A DNA stretch of 64,000 nucleotides, from positions 79,562 through 143,561 of the forward strand of contig NOWV01000191.1 in assembly GCA_003344405.1 (NCBI GenBank), written 5' to 3'. The notes under the pieces were generated by a model. That model saw only the letters and a list, made by a program, of their open reading frames with translations, was not told where the DNA came from and searched no databases. This document shows, one piece after another, positions 47,201 to 57,457 of the stretch (the stretch's first letter is position 1; every line of letters begins with the position of its first letter). Origin of the DNA: Trichoplax sp. H2. Lineage: Eukaryota > Placozoa > Uniplacotomia > Trichoplacea. Position numbers and translations under genes: made by a program.

Positions 47201-50200
47201 CTAATTCACTAATTATGACCCGTAGGTATTTACATAGTAATGTCATATCAAGAATTGAAGAAGGAGCATTTAATGGATTGCCTTCTCTTCGCACACTGTA
47301 TGAACTATGATATTATATCGATTTTGAATAGCTTTACTTATATCAAATTGTAATTTTATACCTATTTTTTTCATTTCATATTCATTATAAATCTTTTCGA
47401 TTTTATTAGGCAACTACACAGCAACTACTTACCTTACTTGCCGTTGCTTTCCTCAGATTTGACCGCCTTACAGAGTTTGTAAGTAGTTCAAGTATATACT
47501 GTACCTATATGTAAAAATATGGTGAGTCATACGTATATTGATTGATATACGAGTATTTCGTAGCTTGTTTAATGTAGATTTTAAACAAGATAAAAAAATT
47601 TCGTTCAAGATCATGCACATCTAATAATTTATTTTTCCGACTAGGACGTTGCAAAATAATAAAATCGAAGCTGTTTATCGGAAAGCCTTTTTTTATCTCA
47701 GTGCTTTGACTTCAACGTACGATACATTAATCTTACATATAGATTATTAACTAAAGTTGATCAATTATAACACATATTACTTTTAATGTAGATGTAACTA
47801 AAATTTGCAATTAAGATTCACATATTATATCAATTTAGTGACTTGTCCAATAATCCTCTTGGTTGTGACTGCAATGTTTATTACACCATGGATTGGTTTA
47901 ACAATACGGTATTAACAAGCGGAACATGTGCGACTCCAACGCAAACTGCAGGCGTTTTATTTGGCACTACTAATACTAATGATGCTAAATACTTCAGAAA
48001 TGAGAACATTGACATCTTTACTTGCTGTAAGTCTTAGTTTATCAAACAGTGGGTCATATTCTTTTTAAAAAATTGCAAGTTATGTACGGTGAAGTGTTCT
48101 TGCTATCGGTAATAAAAGGACAAAATTTTTTCTTTTATTCTAGCTCCCGCCAATCTATCTATCTCTGCTCCTACTGATTATACCATTTATATTAACTGGT
48201 CAACGCCTCTATTATTCCCTGGAGCTAATCCTGCATCCTATTCGACGGCTGCCTGGCAATACCATGCTAACTGTTCAAGTGAAATTGCTCCTACGATGCT
48301 TAAAACTGTAACAACAAATTCGGTAATAACAAACATTCAAATGTTATCATCAATCATAGCTTATTCGCCTATTCCTTTGATTACATCAATCAAGAGTTAT
48401 GGGTCCTTCTTAATGAATACAAAATTTTTTCTGTATATTCTTTATTTAGGTCTCATTTACGCAAGCAGACGGTGTTCAAGCTGGAACAGACTATACCTGT
48501 TACGTTTCATTGGATACAACAGTAGTACAAAGTGCAAGAAGTCGTCCATTGTACATTACTACATTGGAATTTGTTGGTAGGTGACAATATTATTAACATG
48601 CTTTGACTACTTTTACAGCATGAAGTATCTTTACTAGATATAGAGGCTACTTTCAACTTAAAATATTTCACTAAAAGTCATAACTATCATTTTCCCTGTT
48701 TTTATATAGTCAATTATGCTAACTGTACACCGGAGAACAATTGTCCAGACATTGTTCTAGATGTGACTTATCGTGATTTTAGGTACAGTATATCTTAAGA
48801 ATGTCCTAGAATCAGTCGATATTTAACTACCGCTATTAATTGTTAAAGTACTAATTATATATGTATTAAAATAGTATGATGCATCCAGATTTTACTGGCA
48901 AGGAAGTTATAAATCATTTAGTCTTTCCAGCTTTTATTAAAAGTCCTTATGGTAGCTGGCTAGCCAAGAGTTTTCCACCATCAACATCTGATACCTTAAC
49001 TCAATGGTTTGTCACATTACCGCCAGATAATTTTGCCATAGAAACTCAAATACTGATCGAGAAATTGAATACTACACCTGCCGGGCCGGATCAAATTAAT
49101 CGAAAGTACGATAATCCATTTCGGCCCGTTGATGGTCGAGGTTTCCGGTCTGAAGGTCAACGTGATTGTAATAGCCAATTAAGAAATAGAGGGTGAGAAT
49201 AGCCTATGATATCTTTTTGCTTACATTTAGGAATAATATCAGAGGACTGTTATAATAATACAAGTTTAGGGTGTGAAATTCTGTAGTCTTAATTTACTTA
49301 ATAATTTTAATAGGTGGACAGCTACAATTCACGCTGCTATAACTTTTAATGGTACGGAAGTACTCACATTCGGTGCTGGTGATGAAATGTGGGTCTTCAT
49401 TGATGGTTATATGATTGTTAGCTTACCGGATGCTTCCAATCCTGTTACGAAGCCTTGTCGTCAAGTATCGCTTTCACCTTTACTGGCGAGTGAGGGTGGC
49501 TATCCGGAAATTAGAGGCGGAGTAATTAGTGGCAACGAATGTGTACTTAACACAACTATTTCAACCAATGTTCCAAAATTCAAACTAGTCGTAAGTTGAC
49601 TATAATTAATTTGAAATCATGTCTTTTAACGAAACTTAATTTTTGTCCATTAAATTTGTTATTTAACATATTTTAAATTCCCTTTTGTGTTTCTATTGTT
49701 TATTAACGCAAGTATTTGCTTGTACATTTCTCCTTAGGTTGGCTATACGTATCATCTCGACATATTCATTGCTCATCGCGGTGTAACGTGCTCTACGCAC
49801 TTCTTCTTCGAATCACAAGGAGCAAAATTCACAAGAACTGTTCCTCCACTAGATTACGTTGTTCAAACTCCAGAAAATTTAAATGTTGGTAGTTTAATAA
49901 CTCGCTTTAACTTAACAGGTTTGCAACTAAAAAAATCACCAGATCTTCAATTTTTTGACAATGGATGGTAATTTCATTATTTGATGTGCATCACGTTGAT
50001 CTGTATGTGTTATTATAGATGCCTATAGCAATGGCACTACGTACATGCTACAAATCGAAAGTGGAAATACTTACGGACATTTAACAATAAATAGTAACAA
50101 TCCTACGGCTCCTTTGACTCCTGCTGCACCCACAACTTCGACCTTACCTACAGTGACAATAGGAAATCAAACATTTGGTATCTGTCTTAATAGCCCACCA

Positions 50201-53200
50201 CCATTATATACGAATGGCGCTCCTGCAACCCTGTTCGCCGTCACCACTACTGAGGCTATGGTTGTAAGTCAGGAACCGCTAGACCATGAATTTGTTACTT
50301 TTTATGACTTTCTTATCAGCATAAATGATACCGGATATTCGCCACCCAGAATAGGACAAGCCATGATTAAGGTAAGTAATTTCAAGTTAAGTCGGTTTTT
50401 AAACTAAAAAATTTTTAGAATTTATAATATCACTAATGACTAATGAGAGTAAAAAATCAATTTCAGGTTTTGGTTCAAGATATAAATGATAACTGTCCGA
50501 TAGCTACATCTGATTTACGAACGCATGTAGCTGTGACCGCTTTGCAAGTTCCTCCTCTCTTTCAAATTAACGCGACAGATCGTGACAGTACAGATAACGG
50601 TGCAATGATATATACTACACAAGATATAACCGTGACGTAAGCGTAAAATATAGGACTAACTAGTTTTTATACAGAGAAAAATTTTGGTGACCTTGTAACG
50701 CCCTTTGTTACTATTTAATAGAGCTCCAGCAAATACTACGAAAACGATAGTATATACATTTACGGTCACGATAGTCGATAAAGGTACACCTACCCTTGGT
50801 ACTTATCTCATGTTCAATGTGACAATGTTTGAAAACTGCAACACGTCACGAATGACATTCCCATTAAATGAAAGCTCTCCTGGTATTGTCGACGTTTACT
50901 TACGTATTCCTGGCTATATTACCTTTTCTAAGTACAGTGAGTACTGCATGAGTGAAATGATGTCAAATTCTCTTTGACGGCTGTTAGCCTCTATACTAAC
51001 TTGTTATTCATTAATACTTAAACATTGTTCTATATACTCAATTTATCTTCATAATTTAGATGATACTGAGTGTGCTAGGTGTCCAACAAGTTATTACTGC
51101 TTCGGTGACGGACTAAAGCACAAATGTGGTTGTAATCCTAATACCACCGATTGTTCTGGTCGTAATGATACTACATATCATTCCTTTGGTGCATGGGATC
51201 ACTGTGAAACATGTCCGCATGGCTGGATTTGTCATGATGGCTATGCTTTACCATGTCCTCCAGCTACTCATGCGAAATGTAACTACACGGTAAGTAGTTT
51301 AAATTGTATCGTGCCTAGGAATGCTAACGTAACAATTACGGTAATACATGAAAATACTATTTTCTCGATCATATTTGGTAGTAATTATATTATATCATTC
51401 ATTTTAGTACTGTCCACCAGTATGTGAGGCTTGCCCACCAGGTACTGCTTGCTATCAAGGCAAGATAACTGGATGTAACCCTGGAACTTACGGAACTGGC
51501 GCTACTACTCAATGCGAACCTTGTCCAATCAATACCTATGCCTCCTCGTATAATGCTAGTTCTTGTCCATGCTGTCCGCATGGCACTCACAGCTTTGAAG
51601 GAGCATCGGTAATGTAATTATATCTTTTTGTGTCTATTGTAAATATCTTAATGACGTTAATTTTTTGGTTCATGATACAATAATAATGTCATAATAATTT
51701 TGATACTCATAAACCTTTCTGTAGGATTGTGTATTTTGCCCTGAGGGTATGTATTCGAAAGGTGTCTGTGATCATTGCCAAACGTGCTCTCCTGGTCAAT
51801 GTCCTTGTGTGGTAGATAAGCCCTGTTTTCCGGAAGTAGAATGTCGTAACATTTTATATGATAACGGCACTTCAACATTTGCATGTGGCAAATGCCCAGT
51901 TGGCTTCACTGGAGATGGAATCAATTGTACCGATATTAACGAGGTAACAATATCATTTTATGCTAATGTGCCTTCGCTTGTAATAATACTGCATATTCTG
52001 TATCTTACCTGTAATTGCCATAGATACCATACATAATACAGAATAAAACATTTTTACCTCAATTGCGATATTATTACTTTTAATAGTGTGCAGCAGGAAC
52101 ATTTTGCTATGATCAAGCCAATTGTATCAATTTCGCTCCTGGTTTTGCTTGTGCAAGCTGTCCATTAGGCATGACTGGAGATCAACCTTCAGGCATCGGT
52201 GTCGATTACGCCTTGTCTCACAAGCAGACCTGTACCGATATTGACGAATGTGCTCTCGGGGAACATGTTTGTGTGCCAAATGCTTATTGTAATAATACTA
52301 TTGTAAGTCTACCACTTGATTAAACTATTCAACTTTTTCTACTAATAATTTTACACATATTGTCTAATACTAACTACAATACATGCTATAAAATGACAAA
52401 TTAGCATGTATCATTATAATTCAATTATACATCTATACATTTGTTATTTGTAGGGAGGATATCTATGTGGTAATTGCTACGCTGGTTACTTTGGTAATGG
52501 ATATACTGGCTGCATATTTGGTGACTTTTGCACCAGTAAGAAGGACAATTGCGATGGAAATGCTACGTGTATTTTTACAGGAATGGGAACATTTGTCTGC
52601 AGGGCATGTATTAACTGATCATTACGGTTGTTAATGCCTTTGTATTAATTTCTAAGTATTAGCTATTAATTGATGGACGCGTTATATTCCATTATAGTGC
52701 AATCCTGGTTATGCTGGTAATGGTGTACATTGTGGACAGGACGATGACGCTGATGGCTTTCCAATCGCTTACGTTTACTGTCATGACCGCGGTTGCCAGG
52801 CTGACAACTGTCCGATCGTTCCAAATAGTGGCCAAGAAGATGTTGATGGAGATACTTTAGGCAATACTTGCGATTTTGACGATGATAATGATCTTATACT
52901 AGATATTACTGTAAGTTTCTTATATGTTATCAGCAAATTAAGTGTATATCTTCAATAGGTGAATTGTAAATGTTTATGCTATAATGTGTAACTTTATCTG
53001 TGGTCTTACTGTTAGGATAATTGCCCATTGGTCGCAAACACTGATCAGACAGACTCTGATGGCGATGGAGTTGGTGATGCTTGTGATAACTGTGTGTCTA
53101 CTTCTAATCCTTCGCAGTTAGACAGCGATAATGACGGTGTTGGTGACGATTGTGATAGTGACAAAGATAACGACGGAATTGCTAATGGCAGTGATAATTG

Positions 53201-56200
53201 CGAAGTTGTTGCTAATCCTTCACAAACAAATTCTGATGGAGATGCTTTTGGTGACGCTTGTGATAATTGTCCGTCGACTTCCAATCCAACTCAGGTAACT
53301 TATACTCAAGAAATAAACACTTTTATATCATAATGATAATTTCATTGTGTCTGAATGTATTATACAATAAGTTGTAATGATACGAATTGCATTTCGTAAT
53401 TGAACACCACTATAGTTTATAACATCGACGTAGACGTTTACATTTATTTTTACAACTTTAAAATTTTTTATACTCAGGCTGACACCAATATGAATGGTGT
53501 TGGAGATGCTTGCGATTGTGCGAGTTTAGGTTATTTGTGCGATAGAGATGGTGATGGAATTATAAACACCATTGACAATTGTATCAACAATCCTAATCCA
53601 TCACAAATTGATACAGATGGCGACGGCTTAGGTAAGCGTTATGACTTAGTTAAATAATATTTGTACTACTAAAATCCTGCGATCGAAATAGTACAGTTCA
53701 ATGTCGTTAATTAGTTATCCTTTACGCTATATTAGGAGATGAGTGCGATCCGGACGCAGACAATGACGGAATCAGTAATGCGTTAGATAACTGCCGCTTA
53801 TTAGCTAATGCTGATCAAAAAGATACCAATTCCGCATCACCGGAAGGCGATGCATGCGACCCTGATTTTGATGGTGATGGAATCAACGATGATCAAGACT
53901 CTTGCTTCTATAATAAGTTTTATATGCATACCAATTTCACAAGACACCAGGTTATATCATTAGGAGTCACTAATACACCAGCGGCAGTATTTACAATAAC
54001 TGATCAAGGCTCTGAAATAACTCAAACTAACGCTTCATCGCTGCCCTTTATCTTAGTTGGTAGGTTAATTTATGTATTACTAGTCCATTATACAGTAACC
54101 TGATAATAAATTTCTTTTCATTAATAGGATATGATCAGTTTACAGCCGTCAACTTTACTGGTACTCTGTATGTCAATACTCAAGAATCGCGTAATTACAT
54201 CGGTTTTGTGTTTGGATACCAAAACAATCGTCAATTTTATGTCGTTATGTGGCGCCATAAAAATATTAACTATCAAGGCGGCTCAACTCCACCTGAAGCT
54301 GGTATTAAAGGAATTCAAATTAAGGTAATTACGATACAGTAAAAGGCAGCACTTTCCTGTATGTTTTTCTTTACATTTTTTAAGGTTATGGGTACTATTA
54401 GGTATTTTTGGACACAAAAAGATTATATGAAGAAATAAGTGTCTGTCATATGCATCTCATTTTTCTCTCTTTTTTATCTAGCGAGTTAATTCTACTACTG
54501 GTCCACACAATACTCTTGCACAGGCATTGTTTGACACATACACTACTGCAAATCAAGTAAGCATAACTATAGCCTTCTGCCAGCTATAAGATCATCTATA
54601 GGGATATTCATGGTATTACTTCGCGCATTTCATATATGATTAATCGCCTTTGATTACCTGTAGGTTAAGTTATTGTGGCAAGATCCAGCCATGAGAGGTT
54701 GGGAACACGAAGTAGCATACTCCTTCCATCTGGTCCACCGACCATCTCTGGGGCTAATTCGGTAATAACATTACATACGTGTAAAACTATAATATTTTCA
54801 ACATAATTTTAAAGTGATCTTCCTAAGTTTTTAAATTATGAATGTAATTGTAGGGTCTGGATATACCATGGTGCAACTCTATTAACGGACTCAGGAAATG
54901 TTTTTGATACCTCATACTCGGGTGGCCGATTGGGAGCGTTTGTTTACAATCAACCTGGAGTTATTTGGTCGCGATTATCGTATAAATGTATAGACCGGTG
55001 AGTAAATGCTAGTTTATGACTATGTTTACTATATAAATATTCTAAAATACAACCACGTTAAAATGAAATGTAATTTCTGTTTACTAGCATGAATCAAGCG
55101 TTGTCTCTTGATGGCGCTTCCGCTGTCCGATTGCCTTCTTTTCAATCCATGTCATTGCTGAAGAGGTTGGTATCTAAAATACTTAAATTACTGCAGCATA
55201 TCTGGTAGAGTTTTTAATAAGAAGACACCTTTCATTTTGCTAGTTTCACTATGGGTGCCTGGGTTCATTTGCCTTCAGGATATACTACGGACAAGGAGCC
55301 AATCCTTTGTACTTTAAACAGTACTGCCTGTCTATACATTTCTAATAGGTAATGATCCTTGAATAATTACGTTTGTTAAAAAGTGTCGCTATCATAGTCT
55401 ACGGAGTATCTCCAATTACTGAGCTACTATTACGCTAAACTTAGGCGCCTTACTGGCCAATATGGCGATAAGACCGCTGTATCATCGACGGATCTACCGG
55501 GTGGTGTTTGGAATCACGTAACTTTTAGATATGATGCTTCCAATCAACAGATAGATATCTTTGAAAATGGAACTGTAGTAGCTACAACCACTGGTGTACC
55601 AATTTATGAATTTGTGAGTTACATTGAATTGCAAGAGTAGGCATTTAGCTCATTAATTATAATGGAACGATAGTTAACTAATTCTCTATCCTTGGCTATA
55701 GTACAACGAAACTTTCCTATATATTGGTAGGGACCAATCTAATTTTATAACCGGAACATTAGATGAAGTATGTCAAAAATATATGAATTTTACTGATATT
55801 CCCGTAACATTTTTAGGATATGACTCTTCTCGCTCTGATCGTGTTGTTAACATACATAATTATCTGTGCAATAGGTTCGTATCTGGAGTATAAAATTGAT
55901 AGGGTCACCATCCATAATTGATTATTGGAAATACCCTGGTTTAACACGAGAACTGCATAAGAAAATTATTCATGCTCATTACGACATGGATCTTACTGCA
56001 GAACATTTACTGGTCGATAAGGACATTTATGCGTTCCATGGTCAATTTGAAGGTGGTCCACAAATAGTTTATGTGAGTACTATCAATCCGTAACATTGTA
56101 CGACTGTAACATTAGTGATATCGCTTTACGTAATTTGGCTAAATTTATCCATATTATCCGATTGCACCTAGGTAATTAAAATATTTGGTTTATTTTTTTA

Positions 56201-56300
56201 GAGTTCATTAGAAGAAGGTCGATTCCAAGCGACATATCCGAACAACCGCCGTCGTCGCCGAAGCGTCCAAGATAGTACTGATGTTCACATAGAATTGTAA
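37250..56300 (+). CDS. Giant secreted LRR / fibro-slime / cadherin / thrombospondin mosaic protein, 65 exons
   Basis: This predicted extracellular matrix or adhesion protein has 2732 residues. I joined 65 exons by splice sites; the lengths sum to 8199 bases, divisible by three, with no in-frame stop. The start is the first ATG after an in-frame stop at 37190 and opens a signal peptide (hydrophobic core [14 protein letters not shown], likely cut after the Cys near residue 23). Domains in order: LRRNT, about 36 LRRs, LRRCT, FN3-like, fibro-slime, cadherin-like, Cys-rich, EGF-like, thrombospondin type-3, thrombospondin C-terminal, LamG-like, then RRRRRS near the end. There is no transmembrane segment, so it is probably secreted. 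The C-terminal half follows thrombospondin domain order (EGF, type-3, C-terminal). The N-terminal half does not match classical thrombospondins, which carry laminin-G-like or coiled-coil N-termini. Exon coordinates are in the segment entries below. All introns are GT-AG except the one at 52604-52697. I cannot tell whether the gene ends in further alternative exons. Confidence 0.93.
39892..40080 (+). other. Weak intronic ORF, 62 codons, signal-peptide-like start
   Basis: This ATG-initiated frame sits inside the 2.9 kb intron between exons 2 and 3 of the giant gene. Its start, [18 protein letters not shown], is hydrophobic, and Cys and Arg residues follow. There are no homology features and no splice partners. 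It could be chance; I list it only because a secreted micropeptide gene inside an intron is possible. Confidence 0.12.
41119..47716 (+). other. LRR array, exons 3-36, nearly one repeat per exon
   Basis: Exons: 41119-41190, 41349-41414, 41522-41668 (two repeats), 41775-41846, 41944-42027, 42158-42229, 42306-42377, 42481-42552, 42640-42711, 42804-42881, 43144-43197, 43304-43375, 43472-43549, 43658-43735, 43842-43913, 44075-44140, 44301-44372, 44461-44532, 44703-44774, 44950-45036, 45156-45227, 45344-45415, 45558-45626, 45719-45787, 45909-45980, 46085-46153, 46224-46295, 46375-46452, 46567-46635, 46847-46918, 47008-47079, 47226-47297, 47410-47478, 47645-47716. All introns are phase 2 and fall in the repeat's first conserved Leu codon. 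Most exons are 72 bases. Typical repeats read [18 protein letters not shown] and [18 protein letters not shown]. The array covers residues 125-967 and should form a long solenoid, a protein- or glycan-binding surface. Confidence 0.93.
47839..48026 (+). other. LRRCT cap (exon 37)
   Basis: Residues 968-1030. The exon begins with a last LRR strand ([12 protein letters not shown]) and has the CxC ... W ... C ... C pattern of an LRR C-terminal cap, which closes the solenoid. Confidence 0.85.
48144..48576 (+). other. Fibronectin type III-like segment (exons 38-39)
   Basis: Exons are 48144-48322 and 48450-48576, residues 1031-1132. It starts PANLSISAP, has INWSTP as the expected Trp strand and [11 protein letters not shown] as the expected Tyr-corner strand. 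It is about 100 residues long with no other cysteine pattern. FN3 is assigned by these landmarks only. Confidence 0.6.
48710..49918 (+). other. Fibro-slime domain (exons 40-43)
   Basis: Exons are 48710-48782, 48875-49192, 49314-49590 and 49738-49918, residues 1133-1415. Landmarks are TYRDF then HPDF at the start, PVDGRGF before the core, [13 protein letters not shown] as the core motif, and [10 protein letters not shown] at the end. These match the fibro-slime family, best known from Dictyostelium and bacterial surface proteins, where it is related to PA14-like sugar-binding folds. A role in carbohydrate or matrix binding is inference. Confidence 0.82.
50019..50936 (+). other. Cadherin-like repeats (exons 44-46)
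   Basis: Exons are 50019-50371, 50467-50636 and 50722-50936, residues 1416-1661. The calcium-binding linker QDINDNCP and the [16 protein letters not shown] block are classic cadherin signatures. [18 protein letters not shown] and [12 protein letters not shown] are the A/F-G strand equivalents. Two repeats are recognisable, the first partly replaced by a Pro/Thr-rich linker. Calcium-dependent rigidity is expected. Confidence 0.8.
51060..51608 (+). other. Cysteine-rich region (exons 47-48)
   Basis: Exons are 51060-51289 and 51408-51608, residues 1661-1805. The region is dense in CPxG and CxxC patterns, including GCNPGTYG followed by [19 protein letters not shown], resembling ephrin-receptor-like or GCC2/GCC3 repeats. 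Its exact family is uncertain. Confidence 0.6.
51725..52910 (+). other. EGF-like repeats leading into type-3 repeats (exons 49-52)
   Basis: Exons are 51725-51943, 52087-52302, 52454-52603 and 52698-52910, residues 1806-2071. [17 protein letters not shown] and [15 protein letters not shown] are calcium-binding EGF landmarks in the thrombospondin style. The last EGF is split between exons 51 and 52 (FVCR then [12 protein letters not shown]). The type-3 region begins within exon 52 at [17 protein letters not shown]. Confidence 0.85.
52604..52697 (+). other. GC-AG intron inside an EGF repeat
   Basis: Keeping the EGF consensus [13 protein letters not shown] in frame requires exon 51 to end at AGG (52603) and exon 52 to start at TGC (52698). 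The intron then begins gcatgt rather than GT. The nearest GT (52608) leaves a phase that does not fit the next exon. A sequencing error is possible. Confidence 0.7.
53016..54059 (+). other. Thrombospondin type-3 calcium-binding repeats (exons 53-55)
   Basis: Exons are 53016-53294, 53478-53631 and 53736-54059, residues 2072-2323. Repeated DxDxDGxGDxCD and DNCPxxxNPxQ motifs bind many calcium ions in thrombospondins. For example, [14 protein letters not shown] occurs near the start of exon 53. The wire ends at [16 protein letters not shown], after which the C-terminal domain begins within exon 55. Confidence 0.95.
54128..54997 (+). other. Thrombospondin C-terminal L-lectin domain (exons 56-59)
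   Basis: Exons are 54128-54324, 54482-54556, 54664-54761 and 54854-54997. Residues 2324-2494 cover the main part, with the domain beginning in exon 55. Diagnostic strings are [71 protein letters not shown] and [14 protein letters not shown]. They match human thrombospondins closely and cover the whole domain. Confidence 0.95.
55088..56300 (+). other. LamG-like domain and basic C-terminus (exons 60-65)
   Basis: Exons are 55088-55165, 55244-55348, 55445-55613, 55702-55767, 55875-56072 and 56202-56300, residues 2495-2732. [48 protein letters not shown] and TLDEVRIWS are concanavalin/LamG-type strands (laminin_G_3-like). Residues 2716-2720 are five arginines followed by Ser, a strong furin-type site only 12 residues from the end. 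The segment between the LamG fold and this site is not recognised. Confidence 0.8.
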
Positions 56301-57457
56301 TCGCATATTACTACGTCAATTTTATTCACTCTATTGGCATAACGTAGCAAGTTGTGCCCCCTTTGAAATACATTTTGCTTAGTATCATTTTAGTTGTAAA
56401 TGTATATTCTGACTAATGGTCCAATAATGCATTACGTTATTGTTCTGAGACTATTTTGCAGTAAAGTAGCAAACTATACTAGACGAATATGGTACTTTTA
56501 AGCACTATATGATAGCTCAGAAAGAAAATTTAGTCTTTCAATGTGTAACTGTTGATGTATTATTGGATTCCATATCCATTTTTTTCTTATATAAATATTT
56601 AACTACCTTCAATGAATTAATAGCCTTGTAATGTCTAGATGGTATCTGACGAAAAAGACAAATCATTTGTCTTGAAGAATTTTAAAAAGCATTTGCCAGA
56701 ACTCAAATTTACATATAGTTTCATTACCGTCATTCGATCCATGTTTACAGTAATGCACTATAAACGTGATAATTTTTTTAATTTTGTAACTTTTGATAAA
56801 AAAATACCCAGCTCAAAATATTCTGTAGCTCAGTTGTCATATTACGTGTCTATTTTTAAATGTTATTAAGAATCATATCTTTTATATCTTTATCTTTTTT
56901 TTATCTATCGGATAAGAGATTGCGTCTTTATCGATTTAATTACACCCTTATCGGTTGTTAAAGTTTTAGTTGAACTACGAATTCGGTATCCAATACTTAT
57001 TTAAGAAACCGAACTCAGTTCAGTTGCTAACACTATTGATTATAACAATTGTTTAAAATTGAATCTGTATGTAAAAATTATCAAGAGAGTAAATGTTAAA
57101 TAAATACTATACTTCTAAAATAGAACAAAAATAATATGAGATGTAAAAAATTTGAGACCCAGCCTATGTTAAAATTTGGCGGATCGAGATAACAGTTAAC
57201 CAAGATAGCGTCGTTACAAGGTAGTAAAATGACAATTTTATCTATAGTTACCAATACATTCTTGCAAATACTGTATATACTGTACTTTATATATACAATG
57301 GTTGGATACAATGGAAGGTCGTATAATATTTGTTTAAAATGTAGTCAAGTAACGGTGAAGTATACTAATACGAGCATCTTTCTTGTAATTTACAAATTTC
57401 GGTAACCCAACATCCGCTATTTTAAAGTTAGTTTTGTGTGTCTATGGAAGTCACAAA
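56301..57457. other. Convergent intergenic region
   Basis: This is 1.2 kb between the stop codons of the giant gene and XRCC4, which are tail to tail. It should hold both 3' untranslated regions. An AATAAA at 57099-57104 could serve the plus-strand gene but is about 800 bases past its stop. No convincing ORF is present. Confidence 0.6.

Noticed and set aside
53045-53284. 79-codon minus-strand Ser/Pro-rich frame
   Set aside because: Antisense shadow of the repetitive Asp-rich thrombospondin type-3 exon.
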